This document shows positions 6,503 through 13,594 of a DNA stretch of 14,361 nucleotides, in pieces. Source of the stretch: Magnetospira sp. Its GTDB lineage: Bacteria; Pseudomonadota; Alphaproteobacteria; Rhodospirillales; Magnetospiraceae. Location of the stretch: contig JANQGL010000285.1 of NCBI GenBank assembly GCA_028277325.1, forward strand, positions 1 to 14,361, in the 5' to 3' direction. Position numbers and translations under genes: made by a program. Positions within the stretch are counted from its first letter, which is position 1; the number at the start of each line of letters is the position of its first letter. A model generated the notes under the pieces. It had not been told where the DNA came from. It saw nothing but the letters and a program-made list of their open reading frames with translations, and searched no databases.

Positions 6503-9500
6503 TCAGGCCGCCCGCCGACTTGGCGCCCGGATGCCGAACAGGAGGCTGTAGAGCACCGGGACCACCCCCAATGTCAGCAAGGTGCCGACCAGCAGACCGA
6601 ACGCGATGACGCTTGCCATGCCGTAGAAAAGCGCGTCCCTGCCCACGATCAACGGCGCGAGACCGAGAATCGTCGTGATCGTGGTCATCAGGATCGGCCG
6701 CAGGCGGCGGACCGACGCCGTCACGACGGCCTCGAAGGCCGCCATTCCGGCCGCTCGGTCCAGGTCGATCCGATCGATGAGGACGATGGCGTTGATGGTG
6801 ATGATGCCCGACAGGGCGAACAGTCCCAGGATCGGCATGAACCCGAAGTTGGCGCCCGTCATCAGAAGGCCAGCCACCGCGCCGATCAGGATCAGCGGGA
6901 TCGTGGCGACGATGATCAGGGGGCGGCGGTATGAGTTGAACTGAGCCACCAGCAGGACAACGATGACCGCAAGGCACAGCGGCGTGTTGGCCGCCAGCGC
7001 CGCCCGGGATTCGGCGGAATCGGCGATCACCCCATCGAATCGGACGGAGTGGCCAGGCGGCAGGGTGGCCCGCAGTTCGGCCAGCGCCGGCGCCATCAGC
7101 GGCACCATGTCCTCGGCCGTCATGGCGACGTTCCGGGCCTCCACCGTGAGGGCGCGGCGCAGATCCCGGCGGGCGATCCGGCCATACGCGCCCTCGAGCC
7201 CAAGGTCTGCGACCTGGGCGAGCGGCACGCTCCGACCTGTCGTGGCGGAAAACACCGGCACGGTGGCCAGCCGCTCCAGGTCGCGGCGCGTCTCCGCGTC
7301 GGCCCGCAGCAGGATCGGGAAGGGGTCGTCGCCGTCCCGGAACGGCGCCGCGACGCGTCCCTCGACGGCGTGAGTCAGGGCGCGCGAAACGTCGGCCGCC
7401 GTCACCCCGGCACGGCGCGCCCGCGTCTGGTCCACCTCGACGACCACCTTGGCGATGCGGTTGTGCCAGTCGGTGGCGATGTCGCGGGCGCCGGGAATGG
7501 CGCGGAACGCCGACCCGATGCGGCGTCCGGCCTCGAACAGCACCTCGGCGTCCGGCCCGGTGACCATCACCTCGAGCTTGCTGGAATCGCTCGGGCCGAG
7601 GAACATGCGGGTGACGCGCGCCGCGGCCTCGGGCGCCACTTCGCGGAACATGGCGCGCAGGTCGCTTGTCACCTGTTCCATGTGCGCCGCGCCCTCGACG
7701 TTGGCGACCATGAACGCGACGTTGGGGGACCGGTCGATCGGGGTCAGCGACAGCACGAACCGCGGCCCGCCCGAGCCGATGTAGGCCGCGTAGCTGTCCA
7801 CGTGCGGAACCCGGCCGGGCGTTTCGAGGGCGTCGAAGACGCGGTTGAGCGTGGCGTCCGTCGCGCGGCTGGTCGCGCCCGCCGGCAGGTCGATGAACGC
7901 CAGAATCTGGGAGCGGTCGCTGTCGGGAAAGAACTTCTTCGGAACCTGCCCCATGCCGGCCACGGCCGCGATCAGCAACGCGAGCATGACGATCAGGAAC
8001 GCCCGGCGGACGCGCAGCAGGATCCGCAACAGGCGTTCATAGCCCCGCGACAGGGCCGCGAAGGCCCGGTCGGGCAGGCTGGCCCGGCGGCCGCCGCCGG
8101 ACGGCGCCACCTTGATGAACTTGTGGCACAGCGCCGGCGTGACCGTCATCGCCAGGACCCAGGAGGTCAGCAGCGAGATCAGGATGACCAGTGAAATGGA
8201 CCGGGTGTACTCGCCCGCCGTGTGCTCGGCCAGCATCAGGGGCAGGAAGACGAGGATGGTGATCAGGGTCGAGACCAGCAGCGGCAGCGCCAGCTCGCGT
8301 CCGCCGCGTCGAAGGGCCTCGTCCCGGCTTTCTCCCTCCTCGAGCCGCCGCTTGAAGTCCTCGGCGACCACGATGCCGTTGTCCACCAACAGGCCCAGTG
8401 CGATGACGAGGGTCGCCAGGCTCATGCGCTGCAGGGTCATGTCGAGCGCGTTCATGACCGCGAGGGTGACCAGCATGACCGCCGGCACGATCGCCCCGAC
8501 GATCAATCCGGTGCGCAGGCCCAGGAACAGGACCACCACCACCAGAACGATGACCAGGGTTTGCGCCACGCTGGCGGTGACCCCGTAGACCGCGTTCGCC
8601 ACCTGGTCGGCCTGGAAGGTCATGATCTCCAGGCCGAAGCCCGCGGGAAGCGTCGTCTCGACATCGGCCAGGGCGTCACGCAGCGCGTGCCCGGTGTCCA
8701 GGACGCTTTCGCCGTCCTTCATGGAGATGGCGAGAACGATGGCGGGGCGTCCGTTGAAATAGGCCGGCCGGTCGGGGGGATCGACAGGGGCGCGGCGCAC
8801 CTCGGCGACGTCGCGCAATGGGATCACCCCGCGGCCGTCCGGCAGGGGGATCAAGAACTCGCTCAAGTCCTCGACCGTTTCGAAGGCGCCCGTGGTCTCG
8901 ACGAGGAATCCGCGCGGTCCGACATCCAGCACGCCACCCGGGCCGAGCGCGTTGCGGGCGCGCAGCACCTCGCCGAGCCGGTCGGGATCGAGGGTCAGGG
9001 CGGCCAGGCGCGCCGGGTCGACCTCGACGAACAGGCGCTCCGTCTGCACGCCCAGCAGGTCGATGCGCTTGACGCCGGGCACCGCGTAGAGCCGGTCGCG
9101 CACCTCTTCGGCCATGGCGAACCGGGTGCCCCAATCGTGGTCCTCGCCCACCAGGGCCGCGGTGACGATCGCGACGTCCCCGAAATCGGTATTGACCCAC
9201 GGCGGCCCCGTTCCGTCCGGCAGGCCGGCGGCGGCGGCCGCGACTCGGCTTCGCAGGTCGTCCCAAATCTGCTCGAGCTTGAAAACGGCGGGATCCACCT
9301 CGGCGTGAATGATCGACCGGCCGGGCATGGTCAGGGACCGGATTTCGTCGATCTCCGGCACCCGGCGAACGGCCTCCTCCAAGGGTCGGGTGATCAGCCG
9401 TTCCATTTTTTCCGTGGACAGGCCGGGGTGCTCCGTGACGATGACGGATGTCCGGATGGTTATCTTGGGGTCCTCGCGCGCCGGAAGGCCGAGATAGCTC

Positions 9501-9580
9501 GCCGCCCCGAAGATCATGAGGGCGAGCAGGACCATGCCCACCAAGGGACGGCGACGGAAGGCGGCTTCGGTCAAGTTCAT
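6503..9580 (-). CDS. RND efflux pump inner-membrane transporter, 1025 aa
   Basis: This is a proton-driven trimeric exporter of the AcrB/HAE1 superfamily. The 1025-aa length and duplicated architecture fit: an N-terminal helix (12-32), a large periplasmic loop, a helix block from about 340 to 550, a second periplasmic loop, and a final helix block ending near the C-terminus. The TM4 proton-relay motif reads GLLVDNGIVVAED, with Asp400-Asn401 in place of the Asp-Asp pair of AcrB. TM10 has NAIVLIDRID rather than the usual Lys. Periplasmic motifs such as ITRPLEEAVRRVPEIDEIRS are typical. It starts 12 bp after the adaptor gene, so it is co-transcribed. No outer-membrane TolC-type gene is adjacent, so it may use one encoded elsewhere. 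The substrate cannot be read from the sequence. Confidence 0.95.
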   Translation of the reverse strand: MNLTEAAFRRRPLVGMVLLALMIFGAASYLGLPAREDPKITIRTSVIVTEHPGLSTEKMERLITRPLEEAVRRVPEIDEIRSLTMPGRSIIHAEVDPAVFKLEQIWDDLRSRVAAAAAGLPDGTGPPWVNTDFGDVAIVTAALVGEDHDWGTRFAMAEEVRDRLYAVPGVKRIDLLGVQTERLFVEVDPARLAALTLDPDRLGEVLRARNALGPGGVLDVGPRGFLVETTGAFETVEDLSEFLIPLPDGRGVIPLRDVAEVRRAPVDPPDRPAYFNGRPAIVLAISMKDGESVLDTGHALRDALADVETTLPAGFGLEIMTFQADQVANAVYGVTASVAQTLVIVLVVVVLFLGLRTGLIVGAIVPAVMLVTLAVMNALDMTLQRMSLATLVIALGLLVDNGIVVAEDFKRRLEEGESRDEALRRGGRELALPLLVSTLITILVFLPLMLAEHTAGEYTRSISLVILISLLTSWVLAMTVTPALCHKFIKVAPSGGGRRASLPDRAFAALSRGYERLLRILLRVRRAFLIVMLALLIAAVAGMGQVPKKFFPDSDRSQILAFIDLPAGATSRATDATLNRVFDALETPGRVPHVDSYAAYIGSGGPRFVLSLTPIDRSPNVAFMVANVEGAAHMEQVTSDLRAMFREVAPEAAARVTRMFLGPSDSSKLEVMVTGPDAEVLFEAGRRIGSAFRAIPGARDIATDWHNRIAKVVVEVDQTRARRAGVTAADVSRALTHAVEGRVAAPFRDGDDPFPILLRADAETRRDLERLATVPVFSATTGRSVPLAQVADLGLEGAYGRIARRDLRRALTVEARNVAMTAEDMVPLMAPALAELRATLPPGHSVRFDGVIADSAESRAALAANTPLCLAVIVVLLVAQFNSYRRPLIIVATIPLILIGAVAGLLMTGANFGFMPILGLFALSGIITINAIVLIDRIDLDRAAGMAAFEAVVTASVRRLRPILMTTITTILGLAPLIVGRDALFYGMASVIAFGLLVGTLLTLGVVPVLYSLLFGIRAPSRRAA

Positions 9581-9592
9581 GGGTGCAACGTC

Positions 9593-10744
9593 CTATTCGT
9601 AACGATTCGCGCCGATGCCGAGCCGGATCACGGGCTGGCCGGCGCGCAGGAACGGCAGGCCGCGCACGGCGACGATCTCGCCCGGGGACAGGCCGGCGCG
9701 CACCGTCGCGTGGGTCGACGTGACGGGACCGAGGACGATCGCGCGCCGTTCCAGCACCCCCGAGCCGTCCGCGCGGTCGCCAGCCGACTTGACGACAAAG
9801 GCGACGGCATCCGATCCCTGCCCCATGAGGAACGCGCTCGCCGGGATGGTGAGCGAAGCCGATGGGTCGGCGGCTCGTGGTGCGGATTCGTTGATGGTCA
9901 CGGTCACCGCGGCCGTCATTCCGGCGCGCAGGGATTTCGGCGGCGAGTCCAGCCTCAACGTTACCGGATAGGTGCCATCCCGGGCGGCGTCGGTGCCGAT
10001 GTCCGTCACGACGGCCGCCAGCGGCGGCAGGTCCAGGGCCGGCAGCTCCGCCGACACGGCATCCCCCCTGGCGAGATGCATGACCAGCGTTTCGGGCACC
10101 GGCACGGAGATTTCCAGGGCGTCACCCCGCCCCTGGATATCGAACACGATCTGGCCGGCCGAGACCTGCTGGGCGGGCTCCACCATGCGCCGGGCAACCG
10201 CGCCGTCGTAGGGCGCGCGCAAGACGGCGTCGTCCAGGTCCTCCCTGGCCAGGGCGAGGCGCGCGCGGGCGTTTTCGAGCCGACTGCGCGCGGTTTCGAC
10301 GGCCGCCCGGGCGGTGTCGTAGGTCGCGCCCGATGCCCAGCCGTCGCCATGCAGGTGGGCCTTGCGGTCGTACTGCCGCTTGGCCTCGCGAAGGGTTGCC
10401 TCGGCCTCGGCCACCGCGCTGGCACGGGCGTCGCGCGTCAGGCGCAGGGTCCGGGCCTCGAGTCGGGCCAGAACGTCGCCTTTCCGAAAGGTGTCGCCCA
10501 CCTCGACCGCGACGTTCTCGACCCGCCCGCCGACCTCGAAGGCCAGATCGGCGTGGCGTGCGGGACGCACCAATCCTGGCAACACCCGGCGGACCGCCGG
10601 TTCGCTCGCCTCGACTTCGGCCCAGTAAATCGGACGCGGCGGGGAGGCCGAAATCGAGGATGCGTCCTTACACCCCGCCGACGCCAGGAAGACGGCCGCA
10701 ACGAGACCGCGGGTAACCAGAAAGCGAACGCGACGTTCAAGCAT
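9593..10744 (-). CDS. RND efflux periplasmic adaptor lipoprotein, 383 aa
   Basis: This membrane-fusion protein (HlyD/AcrA type) couples the RND pump to an outer-membrane channel. Starting at 10744 gives MLERRVRFLVTRGLVAAVFLASAGC, a lipoprotein signal with lipidated Cys25, as in AcrA. Next come a biotinyl-lipoyl-like half (LAFEVGGRVENVAVEVGDTF), an Ala/Arg-rich coiled-coil hairpin (about 100-170), the second lipoyl half (LRAPYDGAVARRMVEPAQQV), and beta-barrel and membrane-proximal domains. The frame is open to 10843, but an earlier start would bury the lipobox and overlap operator DNA. The ribosome-binding site at 10744 is weak (AGGGA, about 11 nt away). It heads the pump operon, and two perfect operator dyads lie upstream. 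Confidence 0.93.
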   Translation of the reverse strand: MLERRVRFLVTRGLVAAVFLASAGCKDASSISASPPRPIYWAEVEASEPAVRRVLPGLVRPARHADLAFEVGGRVENVAVEVGDTFRKGDVLARLEARTLRLTRDARASAVAEAEATLREAKRQYDRKAHLHGDGWASGATYDTARAAVETARSRLENARARLALAREDLDDAVLRAPYDGAVARRMVEPAQQVSAGQIVFDIQGRGDALEISVPVPETLVMHLARGDAVSAELPALDLPPLAAVVTDIGTDAARDGTYPVTLRLDSPPKSLRAGMTAAVTVTINESAPRAADPSASLTIPASAFLMGQGSDAVAFVVKSAGDRADGSGVLERRAIVLGPVTSTHATVRAGLSPGEIVAVRGLPFLRAGQPVIRLGIGANRYE

Positions 10745-10776
10745 CGGAGTGATATCCCTGACCGGAGGCACGAAAA

Positions 10777-10788
10777 ATAGCATGCTAT
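10777..10788. promoter_or_regulatory. Operator dyad, proximal copy (RND operon)
   Basis: ATAGCATGCTAT is a perfect 12-bp palindrome 33 bp before the adaptor start, within the probable untranslated leader. It is followed on the plus strand by ATAG, the same context as the copy at 6424-6435. A bound repressor here would act as a roadblock or by looping with the distal copy. Confidence 0.75.
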
Positions 10789-10833
10789 ATAGAAAGCCAC
10801 GCCACGCATGGACCGTCCATTCGAAGCCGTGCC

Positions 10834-10862
10834 TGTTTACCACAGGATAGCATGCTATTCAA
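10834..10862 (-). promoter_or_regulatory. RND operon promoter with distal operator dyad
   Basis: On the minus strand, -35 TTGAAT (10857-10862) and a weak -10 TAAACA (10834-10839) are 17 bp apart. A perfect ATAGCATGCTAT dyad (10847-10858) overlaps the -35 box, and TTCAATA follows it exactly as at the 6447-6458 copy. Its centre is 70 bp from the proximal dyad. Between them lies another short palindrome, ATGGAC-C-GTCCAT (10808-10820). Confidence 0.65.
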
Positions 10863-11083
10863 TAGGTGAAAACCGGCTTCTCCGGAAGAGCTTGGCTGCG
10901 GGTCCGGTCCGAACGCACGAATGCGGGACGGGACGAGGGCGGACGTTCGCCGGGTCGTCCGGCCCGGAAATTGTCTGTTGGGCTTGGTTAACCTTTTGAA
11001 GATAGATCATAAAACGTTAAAGAACCGCCGGGTGCGTTGGGTGACGACCTCGTATGTCGCGTGGCGATTCCATTCACCGATGC
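10863..11083. other. Noncoding gap between RND and B12 operons
   Basis: I see no gene. From about 10980 to 11025 the DNA is noticeably AT-rich for this genome and contains the palindrome GGTTAACC (10986-10993). That is compatible with another promoter or a regulator site, but no complete promoter pair could be assigned. Confidence 0.35.
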
Positions 11084-11113
11084 TTGACATGTTCGCGCGC
11101 GGGCGCGTAAGAC
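11084..11113 (+). promoter_or_regulatory. Predicted sigma-70 promoter of the B12 uptake operon
   Basis: A consensus -35 TTGACA (11084-11089) and -10 TAAGAC (11108-11113) are separated by 18 bp. The predicted start near 11120 coincides with the first base of the riboswitch P1 helix, which supports the assignment. Confidence 0.7.
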
Positions 11114-11119
11114 ACGATC

Positions 11120-11284
11120 GATGCTGGTGCCCACCGTCAGGTGGGTGAAAAGGGAAGCCGGTGCGAATCCGGCGCTGCCCCCGCAACTGTGAGCGACGAG
11201 TCGACGCTCCAATCTGTGCCACTGGGAAACCGGGAAGGCCGGAGCCGAGACGACAACCCGCGAGTCAGGAGACCTGCCAGCATC
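11120..11284 (+). ncRNA. Cobalamin riboswitch
   Basis: The adenosylcobalamin/hydroxocobalamin aptamer is recognisable. P1 is GATGCTGG (11120-11127) paired with CCAGCATC (11277-11284). The conserved GGGAAGCCGGTGCGAATCCGG and the GCTGCCCCCGCAACTGT core follow. The B12-box GCCACTG (11218-11224) and GGGAAGGCC come next, and GAGTCAGGAGACCTGCCAG closes the aptamer. B12 binding normally lowers expression of the downstream uptake genes. The gene begins 334 nt beyond the aptamer, an unusually long leader, and no simple terminator or anti-SD helix adjoins the aptamer. Confidence 0.95.
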
Positions 11285-11492
11285 CGCGTCATCCGTTCGG
11301 CAAGCGGGGAGGCTTGTCGACATGGAACCCCATCGTGGTGACGCAGTTCGTTGCCGTGGTGGGGGTCGAGTTGTTCTCCGATACATCCCCATCCGACGAA
11401 CGGGTTTCGAGCCCGACGCCGCTGAACCGCGTCCGACGCCCGAAATCCGTCGCAAGACCGAGGGATGGCTCCCCCTGCCCCTCAGAAACGAA

Positions 11493-11581
11493 GAAAGGCC
11501 CTGGCGTCCTGGCGGATTCCCGGACCCTTTCGCGAGGCTCATGGGAGGCGATGGCGTCTTGGCGGATCCCCATCGCCTCCC
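11493..11581 (+). ncRNA. Tandem matching stem-loops in the btuB leader
   Basis: Two 39-nt stem-loops lie 11 nt apart. SL1 pairs 11493-11504 with 11520-11531: 10 of 12 positions pair, with a 2-nt internal mismatch. SL2 pairs 11543-11554 with 11570-11581: 12 of 12. Both have 15-nt loops, CGTCCTGGCGGATTC and CGTCTTGGCGGATCC, 13 of 15 identical, whereas the stem sequences differ but still pair. The second ends 37 nt before the btuB ATG and its 3' arm contains CCTCCC, which could compete for a ribosome-binding site. A role as the riboswitch expression platform or as a protein-binding pair is inferred. Confidence 0.55.
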
Positions 11582-11618
11582 GTGAACGGTGGAACCATTC
11601 ACGCAGATGGAGTCTGCA

Positions 11619-13499
11619 ATGGCCAAGGTGATCGAAGTATCCGACGGAGTCAAACCCCCCCGAAAGGTCCTGTCACGGGCCCTGCTGCCGGCGCTTCTGG
11701 TGTTCGGCATTCCCGACGCGCGAGGCGCGGACGAAACGACCGCGCCCGACGTGGTGGTGACCGCGAACCGCATCGCCACCCCGGCGGCCAGCCTGGGCAG
11801 TTCGGTCACCGTCATCACGGCGGAGGATATCGAGAGGGCCCAGGTCACCGAGGTGCCGGAACTGCTGCGCCGGGTGCCCGGACTGGCGGTCTCGCAGACC
11901 GGCGGCGCCGGACGCGCCACCGCCGTGCGCATGCGCGGAATGGAAGGCCATCACACCCTGCTGCTGATCAACGGCGTCGAGGCGGCGGATACCAGCAGCG
12001 CCCAGCAGAGCTACGACTTCGGCCATCTGGTGGTCGGCGACATCGAGCGCATCGAGATCGTGCGCGGACCGCAAAGCACCCTTTACGGCGCCGACGCCAT
12101 CGGCGGCGTGATCAACGTCATCACCCGGCAGGGCAAGGGCGCGCCCCGGATCACCGGCGCCGCCGAATACGGCAGCTACGACACGGTCGTCCTGCGATCC
12201 GGGCTGTCCGGGTCCTGGAAACGGCTCGATTACGCGGCCGACGTCGCGTTCGAGGATGTTGGCGGGTTCTCCGCCGCCAGTACGCGGACCGGCAACGTGG
12301 AAGGGGACGGCTACACCAACCTCACCCTGAACGGACGGTTCGGCGCCCAGGCGACCGACTGGCTGCGGTTCGAGGCTGCGCTGCGGGCCATGAATTCGGA
12401 ACTCCAGTACGACAACTGGAGCGGCGGCCGGGCGGTGGACGGCGACGACAACATGGACAAGGCCGAACGCAGCGGCCGGCTGTCGGCCGACATCTCCCTG
12501 TTCGACGGAGTCCTGATCAACACCTTGACCATGTCGCGCGCCACGTCGGAACGCGACATCTACGCGGGCCGGACCCAGACGTCCGCCTTCGACGGTTCCA
12601 AGACCAAGCTGGAGTACCAGGGAACCTGGACGATCGTCGAGAATCACGCCCTCGTGTTCGGGGCCGAAACCGAGCGCGAGGCCGCCGAGACCAGCGGCGG
12701 TATCGACGACGCGGTCCGCAACAACGGTTTCTATGCCGACTACCAGGTCGACCTGCCGGACGACAGCCTGTCGCTGACCCTCGGCGCCCGCCTGGACGAC
12801 CACGAAGCGTTCGGTCGGCATGACACCTACCGGGTGACGGCGGCCTACCTGCTCGACGCCACCAACACCCGTTTCCACGCCAGTTGGGGGACCGGGTTCC
12901 GGGCGCCCAGCCTGTTCGAGCTGTACGACGCCACCTGGGGCAACGCGGACCTGGAACCGGAAACCAGCCGCGGCTGGGATCTCGGGGCCGAGCAGGCTCT
13001 GTGGGACGAGCGCATCGTGGTCGACGTCACCTGGTTCGACAACCGGACCAAGGACCTGATCACCTGGAGCTGGCCCGCCGGGTACGCCAACCTGTCGTCG
13101 ACCCGCGCCTACGGCCTGGAGACGTCGCTGACCGCCGAGGTGCGGGACGACCTTACGATCACCGCCGGCCACACCTATACCGAAAGCCGCAACAACGCGA
13201 CGGCGCAGGTGCTGCCCCGCCGTCCCCGCCACGAGGGCAGTGCCAGCCTCACCTGGCGGCCCACGGACGACCTGTCGAGCACCTTGGGCATGCGGGCGGT
13301 GGGGCGCAACTACGACAGCGCGACCGGGGAATACCTTGGCGGCTATGCCCTGTTCGACGTGAGGGCGTCCTACGACGTGACCGAGACGTTCACCGTCCAC
13401 GGTCGGATCGAGAACCTGTTCGACAAGCAGTACGAGGAGGCCGACAGCTACGGCACCCCGGGCCTGGCCGCCTATGTGGGCGTGAGGGCCGCGTTCTAG
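11619..13499 (+). CDS. btuB: TonB-dependent vitamin B12 receptor (BtuB-like), 626 aa
   Basis: This outer-membrane beta-barrel receptor takes up cobalamin using TonB energy. It has an N-terminal signal (hydrophobic ALLPALLVFGIP, cleavage near DARGA at 33-37) and a TonB box PDVVVTA (43-49), close to that of BtuB. The plug domain contains IVRGPQSTLYGADAIGGVIN (147-166), and a 22-strand-type barrel ends in the terminal Phe expected for outer-membrane insertion. The late LFDKQYEEADSYGTPG motif is common in BtuB-like receptors. I chose the ATG at 11619 because GGAG lies 6 nt upstream; an in-frame ATG at 11607 and GTG at 11589 are alternatives. The riboswitch upstream and the binding protein downstream support B12 over siderophore as substrate. 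Its TAG stop overlaps the second 71-bp element. Confidence 0.88.
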   Translation: MAKVIEVSDGVKPPRKVLSRALLPALLVFGIPDARGADETTAPDVVVTANRIATPAASLGSSVTVITAEDIERAQVTEVPELLRRVPGLAVSQTGGAGRATAVRMRGMEGHHTLLLINGVEAADTSSAQQSYDFGHLVVGDIERIEIVRGPQSTLYGADAIGGVINVITRQGKGAPRITGAAEYGSYDTVVLRSGLSGSWKRLDYAADVAFEDVGGFSAASTRTGNVEGDGYTNLTLNGRFGAQATDWLRFEAALRAMNSELQYDNWSGGRAVDGDDNMDKAERSGRLSADISLFDGVLINTLTMSRATSERDIYAGRTQTSAFDGSKTKLEYQGTWTIVENHALVFGAETEREAAETSGGIDDAVRNNGFYADYQVDLPDDSLSLTLGARLDDHEAFGRHDTYRVTAAYLLDATNTRFHASWGTGFRAPSLFELYDATWGNADLEPETSRGWDLGAEQALWDERIVVDVTWFDNRTKDLITWSWPAGYANLSSTRAYGLETSLTAEVRDDLTITAGHTYTESRNNATAQVLPRRPRHEGSASLTWRPTDDLSSTLGMRAVGRNYDSATGEYLGGYALFDVRASYDVTETFTVHGRIENLFDKQYEEADSYGTPGLAAYVGVRAAF

Positions 13500-13568
13500 T
13501 GTGGTGGATTCGAAATTCGCCATGGAGTCGACCCCGAATACTGTCGCGAACTTCGAATCCAACACACT
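13498..13568. mobile_element. 71-bp inverted-repeat element, copy 2 (MITE-like)
   Basis: This is the same element as at 5237-5307, in opposite orientation, 63 of 71 bp identical without gaps. Its arms (AGTGTGGTGGATTCGAA and the complement of TTCGAATCCAACACACT) pair almost fully. TA is present at both boundaries (13497-13498 and 13568-13569). It fills most of the 95-bp gap between the btuB stop and the next gene. Removing one unit restores a TAA stop and a 24-nt gap, a typical operon spacing. Confidence 0.8.
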
Positions 13569-13571
13569 AAC

Positions 13572-13590
13572 GAGAGGAGAGGAGAGGAGA
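13572..13590 (+). repeat. Pentanucleotide repeat forming a ribosome-binding site
   Basis: Nearly four copies of GAGAG (19 nt) end 4 nt before the ATG at 13595. Each unit contains the Shine-Dalgarno-like AGGAG, so several registers can pair with 16S rRNA. A change in copy number would alter the number and spacing of possible SD registers. Confidence 0.65.
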
Positions 13591-13594
13591 CGGC

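Noticed and set aside
8222..10780. 852-codon plus-strand open frame opposite the RND genes
   Set aside because: It is low-complexity, rich in Gln/Gly/Asp/Arg, and antisense to the pump and adaptor, both of which carry clear domain motifs. It is a shadow of high GC content.
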